Shown: positions 1 through 6,239 of the stretch, piece by piece | Layout of the letters: every line of letters starts with the position of its first letter | Position numbering within the stretch: the stretch's first letter is position 1 | Position numbers and translations under genes: made by a program | Notes under the pieces: model-generated | Database searches by the model: none | What the model was told of the DNA's origin: nothing | What the model saw: only the letters and a program-made list of their open reading frames with translations | Assembly (NCBI GenBank): GCA_946613705.1 | Contig: CAMOFU010000123.1 | Coordinates: 1-7,313 of the forward strand | From: an uncultured Clostridia bacterium | GTDB taxonomy: Bacteria > Bacillota > Clostridia > Oscillospirales > Ruminococcaceae | DNA length: 7,313 bases | Direction: 5' to 3'

Positions 1-57
1 CCTCCCTGCATTCCGTGAATCTTCCCATCTCCGTCCCTCCTTGCATTTCCGCAATTC
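1..57. repeat. Imperfect direct repeat with a short tandem 8-mer
   Basis: Positions 1-21 (CCTCCCTGCATTCCGTGAATC) recur in diverged form at 36-57, starting CCTCCTTGCATTTCCGC. The second copy runs into two tandem copies of CCGCAATT (49-64). On the minus strand the repeated core reads as GCAAGGAGG and GCAGGGAGG, so each copy contains a Shine-Dalgarno-like string. The left copy may continue outside the window. Function is unknown; it looks like low-complexity intergenic DNA. Confidence 0.5.
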
Positions 58-79
58 CGCAATTCATAAAGCTTACTCT

Positions 80-88
80 ATTATAACA
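80..88 (-). promoter_or_regulatory. Possible leftward extended -10 promoter element
   Basis: On the minus strand positions 88 to 80 read TGTTATAAT, a full match to the extended -10 motif TGnTATAAT. No good -35 box is found at 16-18 bases upstream, which an extended -10 can tolerate. About 40 bases downstream the minus strand carries GGAGGG (40-35) six bases ahead of an ATG (28-26), so a leftward gene could begin at 28 and leave the window after nine codons. That gene is not supported enough to be listed. Confidence 0.35.
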
Positions 89-288
89 TATTTGCCGTGC
101 CAAATGTAGAGTGTTTCTCACGATAGTTCGGACAATCTGGTAAACTTTTTATGAATGAGACATGAACAAATGCTGTAAAATTTTACTGTTTTGCTGTCTC
201 TTCCGTCTTGTTTGGTTAAAATACACAACAGGATCAATATATCATGGTAAAAAAACGTCATTTTGACAGGCAAAAAATTATGCAAATA

Positions 289-320
289 TTGCAGATTTGT
301 TGTGCGTTTTATGATATAAT
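289..320 (+). promoter_or_regulatory. Rightward promoter with extended -10
   Basis: TGATATAAT at 312-320 matches the extended -10 consensus TGnTATAAT exactly. Upstream, TTGCAG at 289-294 is a weak -35 candidate with a spacer of 20 bases, longer than ideal, so the extended -10 would carry most of the strength. Transcription would start near 327 and give a leader of about 55 bases before the gene at 383. A perfect -35 hexamer TTGACA also lies at 263-268, but at the proper distance it has only a poor -10. Confidence 0.6.
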
Positions 321-329
321 AAATGTATG

Positions 330-349
330 TGTACGGAGCATTCCGTACA
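330..349 (+). promoter_or_regulatory. Palindrome at the expected transcription start
   Basis: TGTACGGA (330-337) and TCCGTACA (342-349) form a perfect 8-bp inverted repeat around the 4-base loop GCAT. It begins about ten bases after the -10 hexamer, at or just after the predicted start of transcription. It could be an operator for a dimeric repressor, or a hairpin at the 5' end of the mRNA that protects it from decay. There is no U-tract, so it is not a terminator. Confidence 0.45.
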
Positions 350-382
350 ACGACCATTTTCTAATTTCAATGGAGGTATTTT

Positions 383-1015
383 ATGAACAAGACAAACAAA
401 TACCTTAACCTTGCGTTAAGGTGCATGATCTTTCTGGCATTTGTAATGACGATCGTGCTGTGGGCCGCGGCATTCAATGGGTTTTACGAGACCTTTAAGG
501 ATTCTGCCGATGAACTGACAAAGCTCACGGGCAAGGAGCAGGAAACAAAGATCATCGAGACGTTCCTCAGCGGTGTCAACAAGTTCGGCAGCGCATTCAC
601 GCTTTACATCGTTGAGGTCATCATTCTTGCAGTCACCGCAGTGCTCAGCCTGCTGACAAGGTACAAGACCAGGGTGGTATCCTTCGTATTCAGGACCCTT
701 ACCCTTATCCTTACCGCATTCATCTTCTTCGAAGGCATCGGTATCCCCAACGCATTCAAGAAGCTCTCTACCTACACCGACCTCACAATAACCGCACACG
801 ATAAGGATTCTCTTATCGCAAGCCTCACAGCAGGCGGCGTTTCCTCTGCCGATGTCAACAGCATCTCCGATGCTCTTGCCAACAAGGAACAGATCGCCTC
901 TACCCTGTTGGCTTATTTCATCGGGCCCCTCTTCCTCTTCATTCTTGTTATAACATCTATACACTGCCTTGTTAAGCGCAATGACCCCAACAACAGCGCA
1001 GGCTCTGAAGAATAA
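383..1015 (+). CDS. Unrecognised four-helix membrane protein
   Basis: A 210-residue integral membrane protein that I do not recognise. Hydrophobic segments at about residues 12-32, 70-92, 100-120 and 172-196 suggest four transmembrane helices. Two hydrophilic stretches of about 35-50 residues (33-69 and 121-171) would lie on the same side, probably outside, given the Lys-rich N-terminus and the basic segment around 92-97. No cleavable signal peptide, catalytic motif or binding motif is visible. The ATG is well supported by GGAGG at 372-376 with a six-base spacer. The gene has its own promoter candidate upstream and a terminator-like hairpin downstream, so it may be a single-gene unit. Its neighbour is a BcrAB-like transporter, but nothing in the sequence links them functionally. 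Confidence 0.85.
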   Translation: MNKTNKYLNLALRCMIFLAFVMTIVLWAAAFNGFYETFKDSADELTKLTGKEQETKIIETFLSGVNKFGSAFTLYIVEVIILAVTAVLSLLTRYKTRVVSFVFRTLTLILTAFIFFEGIGIPNAFKKLSTYTDLTITAHDKDSLIASLTAGGVSSADVNSISDALANKEQIASTLLAYFIGPLFLFILVITSIHCLVKRNDPNNSAGSEE

Positions 1016-1031
1016 GTTACGATCGGCAACA

Positions 1032-1074
1032 GTGTCGGCAGCTGACGGCGATTCGGCAGCTGCCGGCACGTTTT
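1032..1074 (+). terminator. Probable rho-independent terminator after the membrane protein gene
   Basis: A 13-bp stem is formed by 1032-1044 (GTGTCGGCAGCTG) and 1057-1069 (CAGCTGCCGGCAC), with one G-U pair and a 12-base loop, followed by G and four T residues (1071-1074). It lies 16 bases after the stop codon at 1013-1015. The stem is strong but the T-tract is short, so termination could be partial and let some transcription reach the ABC genes. Confidence 0.6.
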
Positions 1075-1075
1075 G

Positions 1076-1102
1076 ATTACAGGCACGTCATTACTGCCTG
1101 AA
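1076..1102 (+). promoter_or_regulatory. Second inverted repeat ahead of the ABC ATPase gene
   Basis: CAGGCA (1080-1085) pairs with TGCCTG (1095-1100) across a nine-base loop, and ATT (1076-1078) can extend the stem against AAT on the far side if one A is bulged out. It sits between the terminator-like hairpin and the ribosome binding site of the ABC ATPase gene. It could be an operator or an mRNA leader hairpin; no convincing -35/-10 pair was found in this gap. Confidence 0.3.
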
Positions 1103-1112
1103 TTCTGTAAAC

Positions 1113-1117
1113 GGGAG
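1113..1117 (+). promoter_or_regulatory. Ribosome binding site that argues for the ATG at 1132
   Basis: GGGAG at 1113-1117 overlaps the upstream in-frame GTG at 1117, so that GTG cannot use it as a ribosome binding site, and nothing suitable lies further upstream. The next in-frame start, ATG at 1132, has this site 14 bases away. That is longer than usual, but it is the better option. Confidence 0.5.
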
Positions 1118-1131
1118 TGAACAAACAGCAA

Positions 1132-2055
1132 ATGGAATACATACTTGAAACACATGACCTGACCAAGACCTATAAGAAAAAGGATGCGTGCAGGGATATA
1201 AACATCTCTATGCGCGAGGGCGAGATCTACGGTCTGATCGGCAGAAACGGTGCGGGAAAGACAACTATCATGAGAATGATAAGCGGCCTCTCCGCTCCCA
1301 CAAAGGGCAGCTATTCCCTGTTCGGCAAGGAGGGCGCTGCCATGAGAAAGATGATGAACAAGGTCGGCGTGCTCATCGAGCACCCCGGTCTCTATCCCAA
1401 GTTCTCGGCAAAGGATAACCTTAGGATCAAGTGCATAGCCATGGGCATCGACTACAAGAAGAATAATTACCTCGACGGTCTGCTGAAGCTGGTGGGGCTC
1501 GAAAACGTATCCGACAAAAAGGGTGCGGGCGAGTTTTCGCTGGGCATGAGACAGCGCCTCGGCATAGCTCTGGCGCTTATCGGCGACCCATCGCTGATAA
1601 TCCTCGACGAGCCGATCAACGGCCTTGACCCGCAGGGCATCGTTGAGGTGCGCCACACGCTCGAACGGCTGCGCAATGAAAAGGGCATGACTATAATGAT
1701 CTCGTCGCATATCCTTGACGAGCTGGGCAAGATCGCCGACAGCTACGGGATAATCCACGAGGGCAGACTGCTCGACCAGTTCACCGCAGCGGAGCTGGGC
1801 AGGCGCTGCGGACAGTATGTGTCGATCAGAACGAACGACAACAGTCTGGCTGTCAGCACGCTCAGAAAGATCGGCATTACTCAGACCGATATAGACGACA
1901 ACGGACTTATCAGAGTGAACGAACAGCTCGACAACACCCCCGCTATGGCAAGAGCGATAATCGGCGCTAAGATCGAGCTGCACGAGATCTTTGTAAAGAA
2001 CGTTTCTCTTGAGGATTACTATTTGAATGTAACGGGAGGTGAGCACAATGGGTAA
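1132..2055 (+). CDS. ABC transporter ATP-binding protein, BcrA/LanF-like, with an E-loop
   Basis: A 307-residue cytoplasmic ATPase that would power the permease encoded next. The nucleotide-binding domain is complete: Walker A GRNGAGKT (37-44), signature FSLGMRQR (135-142), Walker B LIILDEP with D159 and E160, D-loop GLDP (164-167) and switch His193. The Q-loop position reads LIEHPGLYP (81-89), so glutamate 83 replaces glutamine. This E-loop is known from lantibiotic-immunity ATPases of the LanF type and from BcrA-like bacitracin exporters. Residues after about 220 form the usual C-terminal extension of this subfamily. The last codons overlap the permease start by eight bases, so the two are translationally coupled. 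Antimicrobial peptide export or immunity is the likely role by family; the substrate cannot be read from sequence. A longer reading from GTG at 1117 adds five residues and is less likely. Confidence 0.9.
   Translation: MEYILETHDLTKTYKKKDACRDINISMREGEIYGLIGRNGAGKTTIMRMISGLSAPTKGSYSLFGKEGAAMRKMMNKVGVLIEHPGLYPKFSAKDNLRIKCIAMGIDYKKNNYLDGLLKLVGLENVSDKKGAGEFSLGMRQRLGIALALIGDPSLIILDEPINGLDPQGIVEVRHTLERLRNEKGMTIMISSHILDELGKIADSYGIIHEGRLLDQFTAAELGRRCGQYVSIRTNDNSLAVSTLRKIGITQTDIDDNGLIRVNEQLDNTPAMARAIIGAKIELHEIFVKNVSLEDYYLNVTGGEHNG
2034..2039 (+). promoter_or_regulatory. Ribosome binding site of the permease, inside the ATPase gene
   Basis: GGGAGG at 2034-2039 lies within the last codons of the ATPase gene, eight bases ahead of the ATG at 2048. 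An in-frame GTG at 2039 overlaps the site itself and is therefore rejected as the start. Confidence 0.75.
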
Positions 2056-2869
2056 GGTCATCAGAAGCGACCTCTTCAGACTGTTCAAAATGAAATCGTT
2101 CTATATCGTGTTCGTGCTCGTTGCCCTGCTGAATCTTGCTGTCGGCCCGCTCACAAAGCTCATGTACAATCTCGGCAGGATGCTTGCGGGCAGCGATGAA
2201 AAGGCACTGGCAGAGCTCGGCTCCTTTATGAAGGAGATAAAGTTCTTTAATGTCCTCAACGGCCCTCTCGGCAGAGTGGATACCGTTATCATACTGCTCC
2301 TGGTCATCTGGTTCGCCTACGCGGACCTTGCTCACGGCTATATAAAGAACATCGCGGGGCAGCTCTCGAAGAAGGGCAACATAGTTGTCTCGAAGCTTGC
2401 GGTCTCCGGCATGATAATCACGATAATGATGATCGCTGCCACCGTGTTCCAGACGGTCGGCTATATGCTGATAGTTAAGGTCGATTTCACGTCTGATCTC
2501 GCAGATGCGGCGATACTGTTCTGTGTAAGATGGCTGTGCCTGCTCGCTGTCTGCTCGGTACTGCTGCTCGTGGTAGTCGGCGCACATTCACAGACGGGCG
2601 GCGCGGTAGTGTCCGTAGTTATGGGCGCAGGCTTCCTCTCACTCGCATATTTGGGTATCAATACGGGTATCAACAAGCTCTTCAAGCTCGATGGTTTCGA
2701 TATCGGAGAGTATATGCCCGACAGCGTTTTCCACAGTGCGCTGACCCTTAAAGACAGCAACAGCATAGACACCGAGCTTGTGCTCAAGGGGGTCATCACG
2801 GCTGCCGCGATCATTCTGGTCATCAATCCGCTGACTATCAGGATCTTCAACAAGAAGGACGTTACCTGA
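2048..2869 (+). CDS. ABC-2 type permease, BcrB-like
   Basis: A 273-residue membrane protein, the transmembrane partner of the ATPase encoded just upstream. Hydrophobic segments lie at about residues 18-38, 77-95, 117-143, 155-179, 183-204 and 246-266, giving the six helices expected for an ABC-2 permease. The segment GYIKNIAGQLSKKGNIVVSK (97-116) between helices 2 and 3 is typical of bacitracin and lantibiotic type permeases and probably contacts the ATPase. The short N-terminal MGKVIRSDLFRLFKMKSF precedes the first helix, as usual in the family. The gene overlaps the ATPase stop codon by eight bases. Only one permease gene is present, so the complex is probably a homodimer of permease plus two ATPases as in BcrAB, unlike LanFEG with two different permeases. 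Confidence 0.85.
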   Translation: MGKVIRSDLFRLFKMKSFYIVFVLVALLNLAVGPLTKLMYNLGRMLAGSDEKALAELGSFMKEIKFFNVLNGPLGRVDTVIILLLVIWFAYADLAHGYIKNIAGQLSKKGNIVVSKLAVSGMIITIMMIAATVFQTVGYMLIVKVDFTSDLADAAILFCVRWLCLLAVCSVLLLVVVGAHSQTGGAVVSVVMGAGFLSLAYLGINTGINKLFKLDGFDIGEYMPDSVFHSALTLKDSNSIDTELVLKGVITAAAIILVINPLTIRIFNKKDVT

Positions 2870-2887
2870 GACGGAGTCAGAGCGATA

Positions 2888-2950
2888 ACAAATTACAAAT
2901 AACAAATTACAAACAACAAATAACAAACAGCAAACAGCAAATAACATATT
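2888..2950 (+). repeat. Tandem heptanucleotide array, nine units
   Basis: Nine head-to-tail 7-base units fit without gaps: ACAAATT, ACAAATA, ACAAATT, ACAAACA, ACAAATA, ACAAACA, GCAAACA, GCAAATA, ACATATT. The consensus is ACAAAYW, and the related heptamer ACGATAA follows at 2951-2957. The array fills the gap between the permease stop and the ribosome binding site of the dipeptidase gene and leaves room for no ordinary promoter. The top strand is nearly free of G, so the transcript would be unstructured and A-rich. Confidence 0.85.
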
Positions 2951-2959
2951 ACGATAAAC

Positions 2960-2964
2960 GGAGG
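2960..2964 (+). promoter_or_regulatory. Ribosome binding site that argues for the TTG start of the dipeptidase
   Basis: GGAGG at 2960-2964 overlaps the in-frame GTG at 2964 and so cannot serve it. TTG at 2973 lies eight bases downstream, the ideal spacing, and makes the protein align with VanX at a constant offset. Confidence 0.7.
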
Positions 2965-2972
2965 TGCCTGTC

Positions 2973-3629
2973 TTGACAGATGCAGAAAAAAAGCTCACCA
3001 TGGATCCGTCGGATTTTGTGGTGCTCGCGGATACAGTGCCCGCGATCGTGCAGGAGATACGCTACTACTCCACCTACAACTTTATCGGTGACCGTATAAA
3101 CGGCTACGAGGAGCCGTGCGCACTTATCACAAGAGAGGCCGCAAGGGCTCTGCTTTCGGTGAGCAACGAGATGACAGTGCAGGGTTACCGTCTGAAGGTG
3201 TTCGACGCTTACCGCCCCGCAAATGCGGTAAGGCACTTTGTAATGTGGGGGATAGAGGACCTTGATCTGAGGATGAAGCCCTATTTCTATCCCGATCTTG
3301 AAAAGCAGGAGCTGTTTGAGAAGGGCTACATCGCAAGCAGGTCAAGTCACAGCAGGGGCAGCACGGTAGACCTTACTCTGCTGGATATGAAGACAGGCAG
3401 GGAGCTGGATATGGGCAGCCCCTTCGATCTGTTCGACGAGCTCTCCCACCCCGACTCCAAGGCAGTTACGCAGCAGCAGTACGATAACCGTATGCGGCTG
3501 CAGAATGTTATGGTGCGGAACGGCTTTGAGCCGATAGACTGCGAATGGTGGCATTTCACATTGAGAAACGAGCCGTTCCCCGATACCTACTTTGAGTTTC
3601 CCGTATCGTCGGGATATCTGAAAAAATGA
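2973..3629 (+). CDS. vanX: D-Ala-D-Ala dipeptidase, VanX family (peptidase M15D)
   Basis: A 218-residue zinc dipeptidase that hydrolyses D-alanyl-D-alanine, the building block of the peptidoglycan stem terminus. No signal peptide is present, so it acts in the cytoplasm like VanX. The active site is complete: R81 in FDAYRP, zinc ligands H126 and D133 in SSHSRGSTVDLTL, catalytic E191 and zinc ligand H194 in EWWHF. Each lies exactly ten residues after its VanX counterpart (R71, H116, D123, E181, H184), so the core has little net length change. Length is close to VanX (202). The start is TTG, chosen for its ribosome binding site. No vanH, ligase or VanRS genes are in the window, so a glycopeptide-resistance role is not supported; D-Ala-D-Ala turnover or recycling is likelier. 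It is followed after 18 bases by the kinase gene. The symbol denotes the family, not proven resistance. Confidence 0.92.
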   Translation: MTDAEKKLTMDPSDFVVLADTVPAIVQEIRYYSTYNFIGDRINGYEEPCALITREAARALLSVSNEMTVQGYRLKVFDAYRPANAVRHFVMWGIEDLDLRMKPYFYPDLEKQELFEKGYIASRSSHSRGSTVDLTLLDMKTGRELDMGSPFDLFDELSHPDSKAVTQQQYDNRMRLQNVMVRNGFEPIDCEWWHFTLRNEPFPDTYFEFPVSSGYLKK

Positions 3630-3647
3630 GACTGAAGGGTGTTGCAA

Positions 3648-4064
3648 ATGAAAGAACTGATTATTGAAGCACTGACAGATAATCTGCCGACAGTGCTCAG
3701 CTTCCTCGATGAGGAGCTCACCGCTGTAAACTGCCCGAAAAGAATACAGATGCAGCTTGATATCGCAGTGGAGGAGATATTTGTGAATATCGCTCACTAC
3801 GCTTACAAGACAGCCAAGGGCATCGCTACAGTGCGCATCGAGCTGATCGAGGATCCGCCGTCTGTGGATATCACGTTCATAGACAACGGTATCCCCTATG
3901 ACCCGCTCGCCAGGGAGGACCCCGATATCACGCTTTCGGCAGAGCAGCGGCAGATCGGCGGTCTGGGCATATTTATGGTCAAAAAAAGCATGGACGATGT
4001 CAAGTACGATTATATCGACGGACATAATATCCTCACGCTCAAAAAAGGACTGGTGATAAGGTGA
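3648..4064 (+). CDS. RsbW/SpoIIAB-type serine kinase (anti-sigma factor-like ATPase)
   Basis: A 138-residue cytoplasmic protein of the GHKL ATPase fold (HATPase_c_2), the usual length of partner-switching kinases. The N-box shows E43 and N47 (EEIFVN), matching the catalytic Glu and magnesium-binding Asn of SpoIIAB. The G1 box is DNGIPYDP (79-86) and the G2 box GGLGIFMVK (104-112). All ATP-site elements are intact, so it should phosphorylate a STAS-domain antagonist on Ser or Thr and bind either that or a sigma factor or other target. Neither partner is encoded here. ATG 3648 is preceded by AAGGG at 3635-3639 with an eight-base spacer; the in-frame GTG at 3639 overlaps that site. The stop overlaps the phosphatase start by four bases (GTGA), which indicates coupled translation and joint function. 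Confidence 0.88.
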   Translation: MKELIIEALTDNLPTVLSFLDEELTAVNCPKRIQMQLDIAVEEIFVNIAHYAYKTAKGIATVRIELIEDPPSVDITFIDNGIPYDPLAREDPDITLSAEQRQIGGLGIFMVKKSMDDVKYDYIDGHNILTLKKGLVIR

Positions 4065-6214
4065 TAAAGAAATTCGGACTTACTCTGGGCGGTTTGCAGC
4101 AGAAGATACTTAACCTTGTGCTCATCTTCCTGCTGGCGCTTATAGGAGTTTATGCAGGGGTATCCTACTACCAGTCATCGCGGCTGAGCAAGATCGTTAA
4201 CGATGCAGCCGAGAAACAGCAGGCTGCCATCAAAGATGTTTCGGGCAATACGATGAAGCAGGTGATAGACGGCTCTATGACCAAGGCCAATGCTTTGCAG
4301 GCGTATATCGCGGACGATATGTTCTCCGATATAAGGACGGACGTTTCCACACTGCAAAGCCTCGCTCAGGGACTGTTTGAGCACAGCGGCAGCTTTGAGC
4401 CCTACCCCGCTCAGCTGCCCGACCCCGCAAATGACGGCAAGCTCTCGGCACAGGTGCTCTGCGAGGAGGGCGTTGACTATAAAGAGTCGGAGCTGCTCGG
4501 GACTGCGGCGCATATGAGCGAAACGATGATCGCTATGTGCAATAATTCGGACTACCTTAACAACTGCTTCATCGGCCTTGCAGACGGCACCCTCATCTGC
4601 GTGGACGATAACGCTGCAAGCAAATATGACGAGAACGGCAAGCTCACGACCTTCGCCGTAAGGGAAAGGCCGTGGTACACAGGCGCTGTCGAGGCGGGAG
4701 AGCTCTGGTTCTCGGGCATCGAGAGAGATACCTATACCGACAAGATAGGCGTTGAGTGCGCTGCTCCGATCTATGTGAACGGCGAGCTGATAGGTGTTGT
4801 GGGCGCAGACCTGTTCCTCAATTCTATGGACGCTTATGTCAAGTCCTCCTCACAGCAGGGCGGGAATATCTGCGTTATCAATAACATCGGGCAGGTCATC
4901 TTCGCACCCGAGGGCAACGGCATTTTCGAGGTGCTCCCCTCGGATCAGGCTCCTGATATCCGTGAGAGCGAGAACAAGGAGCTTGCGGGCTTCATCAGTA
5001 CGGCGCTCACCGAGCAGACAGGGCTTACCACTATCGGGATAGACGGCAAGGATTATTATATGACCGCCTCACCGATGAACACGGTCGGCTGGACTGTGGT
5101 GTCATTTGTAGATAAGGCGCTGACAGAGCAGCCCACTCAGCTGATGATGAACGAATACGATCGGATAAACAAGGACGCGACCGAGAAGTTTGAAGACGGT
5201 GCCAAGCAGTCAAAGCGGACAACGCTCATCATGATAGCAGTGATCCTGATACTGGGCACTGTCGCTGCGCTGTTTGTGGCTTCAAGGATAGTCAAGCCGA
5301 TAGAGCATATGACAAAGCGTGTTGACGAGCTGAGCGGCACCGACCTCGCCTTCGAGATGGAGGATATCTATCGGACCAAGGACGAGATAGAGGTGCTGGC
5401 AGAGGCGTTTGCGACCCTCTCGCTGCGCACGAGGAATTACATCAGCGAGATCACGAGGATAACGGCAGAAAAGGAGCGCATCGGTGCCGAGCTGGAGCTG
5501 GCAACGAAAATACAGGCGGATATGCTGCCGAACCTCTTCCCTGCCTTCCCCGAGCGCGAGGAGTTTGATATCTATGCAACGATGACTCCCGCAAAGGAGG
5601 TCGGCGGTGATTTCTACGACTTCTTCCTGATAGACGAGGATCATCTCGGAATGGTAATGGCTGATGTTTCGGGCAAGGGCGTGCCTGCGGCACTGTTCAT
5701 GATGATGTCCAAGATCCTTATGAACAACTATGCTATGATGGGCGGCTCCCCGGGAAGAGTGCTTCAGGAGGTAAATACTCAGATCTGCAAGAACAATGAA
5801 GAGGAGATGTTCGTTACCATATGGTTCGGTGTGCTCGAGGTGTCCACAGGCAAGGTGACAGCCGCAAATGCGGGGCATGAGTACCCGATACTGCGAAAGG
5901 CGAACGGCGAGTTCGAGCTGTTCAAGGACAAGCACGGCGTGGTCATCGGCTATATGGACGGCATCAAGTACAAGGATTACGAATTCACGATCGAAAAGGG
6001 CGGCACGCTGTTTTTGTATACCGACGGTGTGGCGGAGGCTACAAATGCTGATAATGAGCTGTTCGGTACGGACAGGATGCTCGAGGCACTCAACCGCGAG
6101 CCCGATGCGGGGCCGAAGAAGCTGCTTACAAACATGAAGCACGCCGTTGACGAGTTCGTAGGCGATGCACCGCAGTTTGACGACCTGACGATGCTCGGAG
6201 TAAAGCTGATCTGA
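4061..6214 (+). CDS. Membrane sensor phosphatase: dCache, HAMP and PP2C/SpoIIE domains
   Basis: A 717-residue signal transducer. Transmembrane helix 1 is at about 17-37 and helix 2 at about 387-407. The extracellular part between them looks like a double Cache sensor, with the typical RPWYTGA (203-209) and GVVGADL (245-251) segments. A HAMP linker (about 408-460), a short coiled coil and the RsbU-like ELATKIQADMLP (479-490) lead to a PP2C domain. Metal-binding aspartates are visible: D517 and D520 in GGDFYD, D535 in ADVSGKG, D655 in YTDG, D707 and D708 in QFDDLT. It should dephosphorylate a phosphorylated STAS protein in response to an outside ligand and so oppose the kinase encoded just upstream. 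Six of its seven cysteines (134, 160, 169, 180, 233, 271) lie in the sensor. The GTG start overlaps the kinase stop; AAAGGA at 4044-4049 is a plausible ribosome binding site. Confidence 0.92.
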   Translation: MIKKFGLTLGGLQQKILNLVLIFLLALIGVYAGVSYYQSSRLSKIVNDAAEKQQAAIKDVSGNTMKQVIDGSMTKANALQAYIADDMFSDIRTDVSTLQSLAQGLFEHSGSFEPYPAQLPDPANDGKLSAQVLCEEGVDYKESELLGTAAHMSETMIAMCNNSDYLNNCFIGLADGTLICVDDNAASKYDENGKLTTFAVRERPWYTGAVEAGELWFSGIERDTYTDKIGVECAAPIYVNGELIGVVGADLFLNSMDAYVKSSSQQGGNICVINNIGQVIFAPEGNGIFEVLPSDQAPDIRESENKELAGFISTALTEQTGLTTIGIDGKDYYMTASPMNTVGWTVVSFVDKALTEQPTQLMMNEYDRINKDATEKFEDGAKQSKRTTLIMIAVILILGTVAALFVASRIVKPIEHMTKRVDELSGTDLAFEMEDIYRTKDEIEVLAEAFATLSLRTRNYISEITRITAEKERIGAELELATKIQADMLPNLFPAFPEREEFDIYATMTPAKEVGGDFYDFFLIDEDHLGMVMADVSGKGVPAALFMMMSKILMNNYAMMGGSPGRVLQEVNTQICKNNEEEMFVTIWFGVLEVSTGKVTAANAGHEYPILRKANGEFELFKDKHGVVIGYMDGIKYKDYEFTIEKGGTLFLYTDGVAEATNADNELFGTDRMLEALNREPDAGPKKLLTNMKHAVDEFVGDAPQFDDLTMLGVKLI

Positions 6215-6239
6215 TAATGTAAGGAGAAGAAATAGCAAG

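Larger units (their letters stand above)
1..382. other. Intergenic region without a supported complete gene
   Basis: No complete gene is supported here. The first 60 bases are C/T-rich and repetitive, and the rest is AT-rich. Open frames in this stretch are short, lack ribosome binding sites and resemble no protein family. The content is regulatory: a possible leftward extended -10 near 80-88, a rightward extended -10 at 312-320, a palindrome at 330-349 and the ribosome binding site GGAGG at 372-376 for the gene starting at 383. A divergent arrangement with a leftward gene lying mostly outside the window is possible. Confidence 0.6.

Noticed and set aside
263..292. Promoter based on the perfect TTGACA at 263-268
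   Set aside because: At 17-18 bases downstream only ATATTG or TATTGC is found, a poor -10; the extended -10 at 312-320 is the better candidate.
118..357. Small minus-strand open frame of 79 codons in the left intergenic region
   Set aside because: It has no good ribosome binding site, runs through the rightward promoter and palindrome, and its composition reflects AT-rich non-coding DNA.
913..2088. Long minus-strand open frame (391 codons) opposite the ABC ATPase gene
   Set aside because: It lies antisense to a gene with full ABC motifs, has no ribosome binding site and its translation resembles no protein family; it arises from codon bias of the plus-strand gene.
2888..2950. CRISPR array
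   Set aside because: The units are only seven bases long and directly adjacent, with no spacers and no cas genes nearby.
2964..2966. GTG as start of the dipeptidase gene
   Set aside because: The GTG overlaps the GGAGG ribosome binding site that would have to lie upstream of it; TTG at 2973 has ideal spacing.
2973..3629. Vancomycin resistance gene cluster
   Set aside because: Only the dipeptidase is present; no VanH dehydrogenase, depsipeptide ligase or VanRS regulator genes appear in the flanking sequence.
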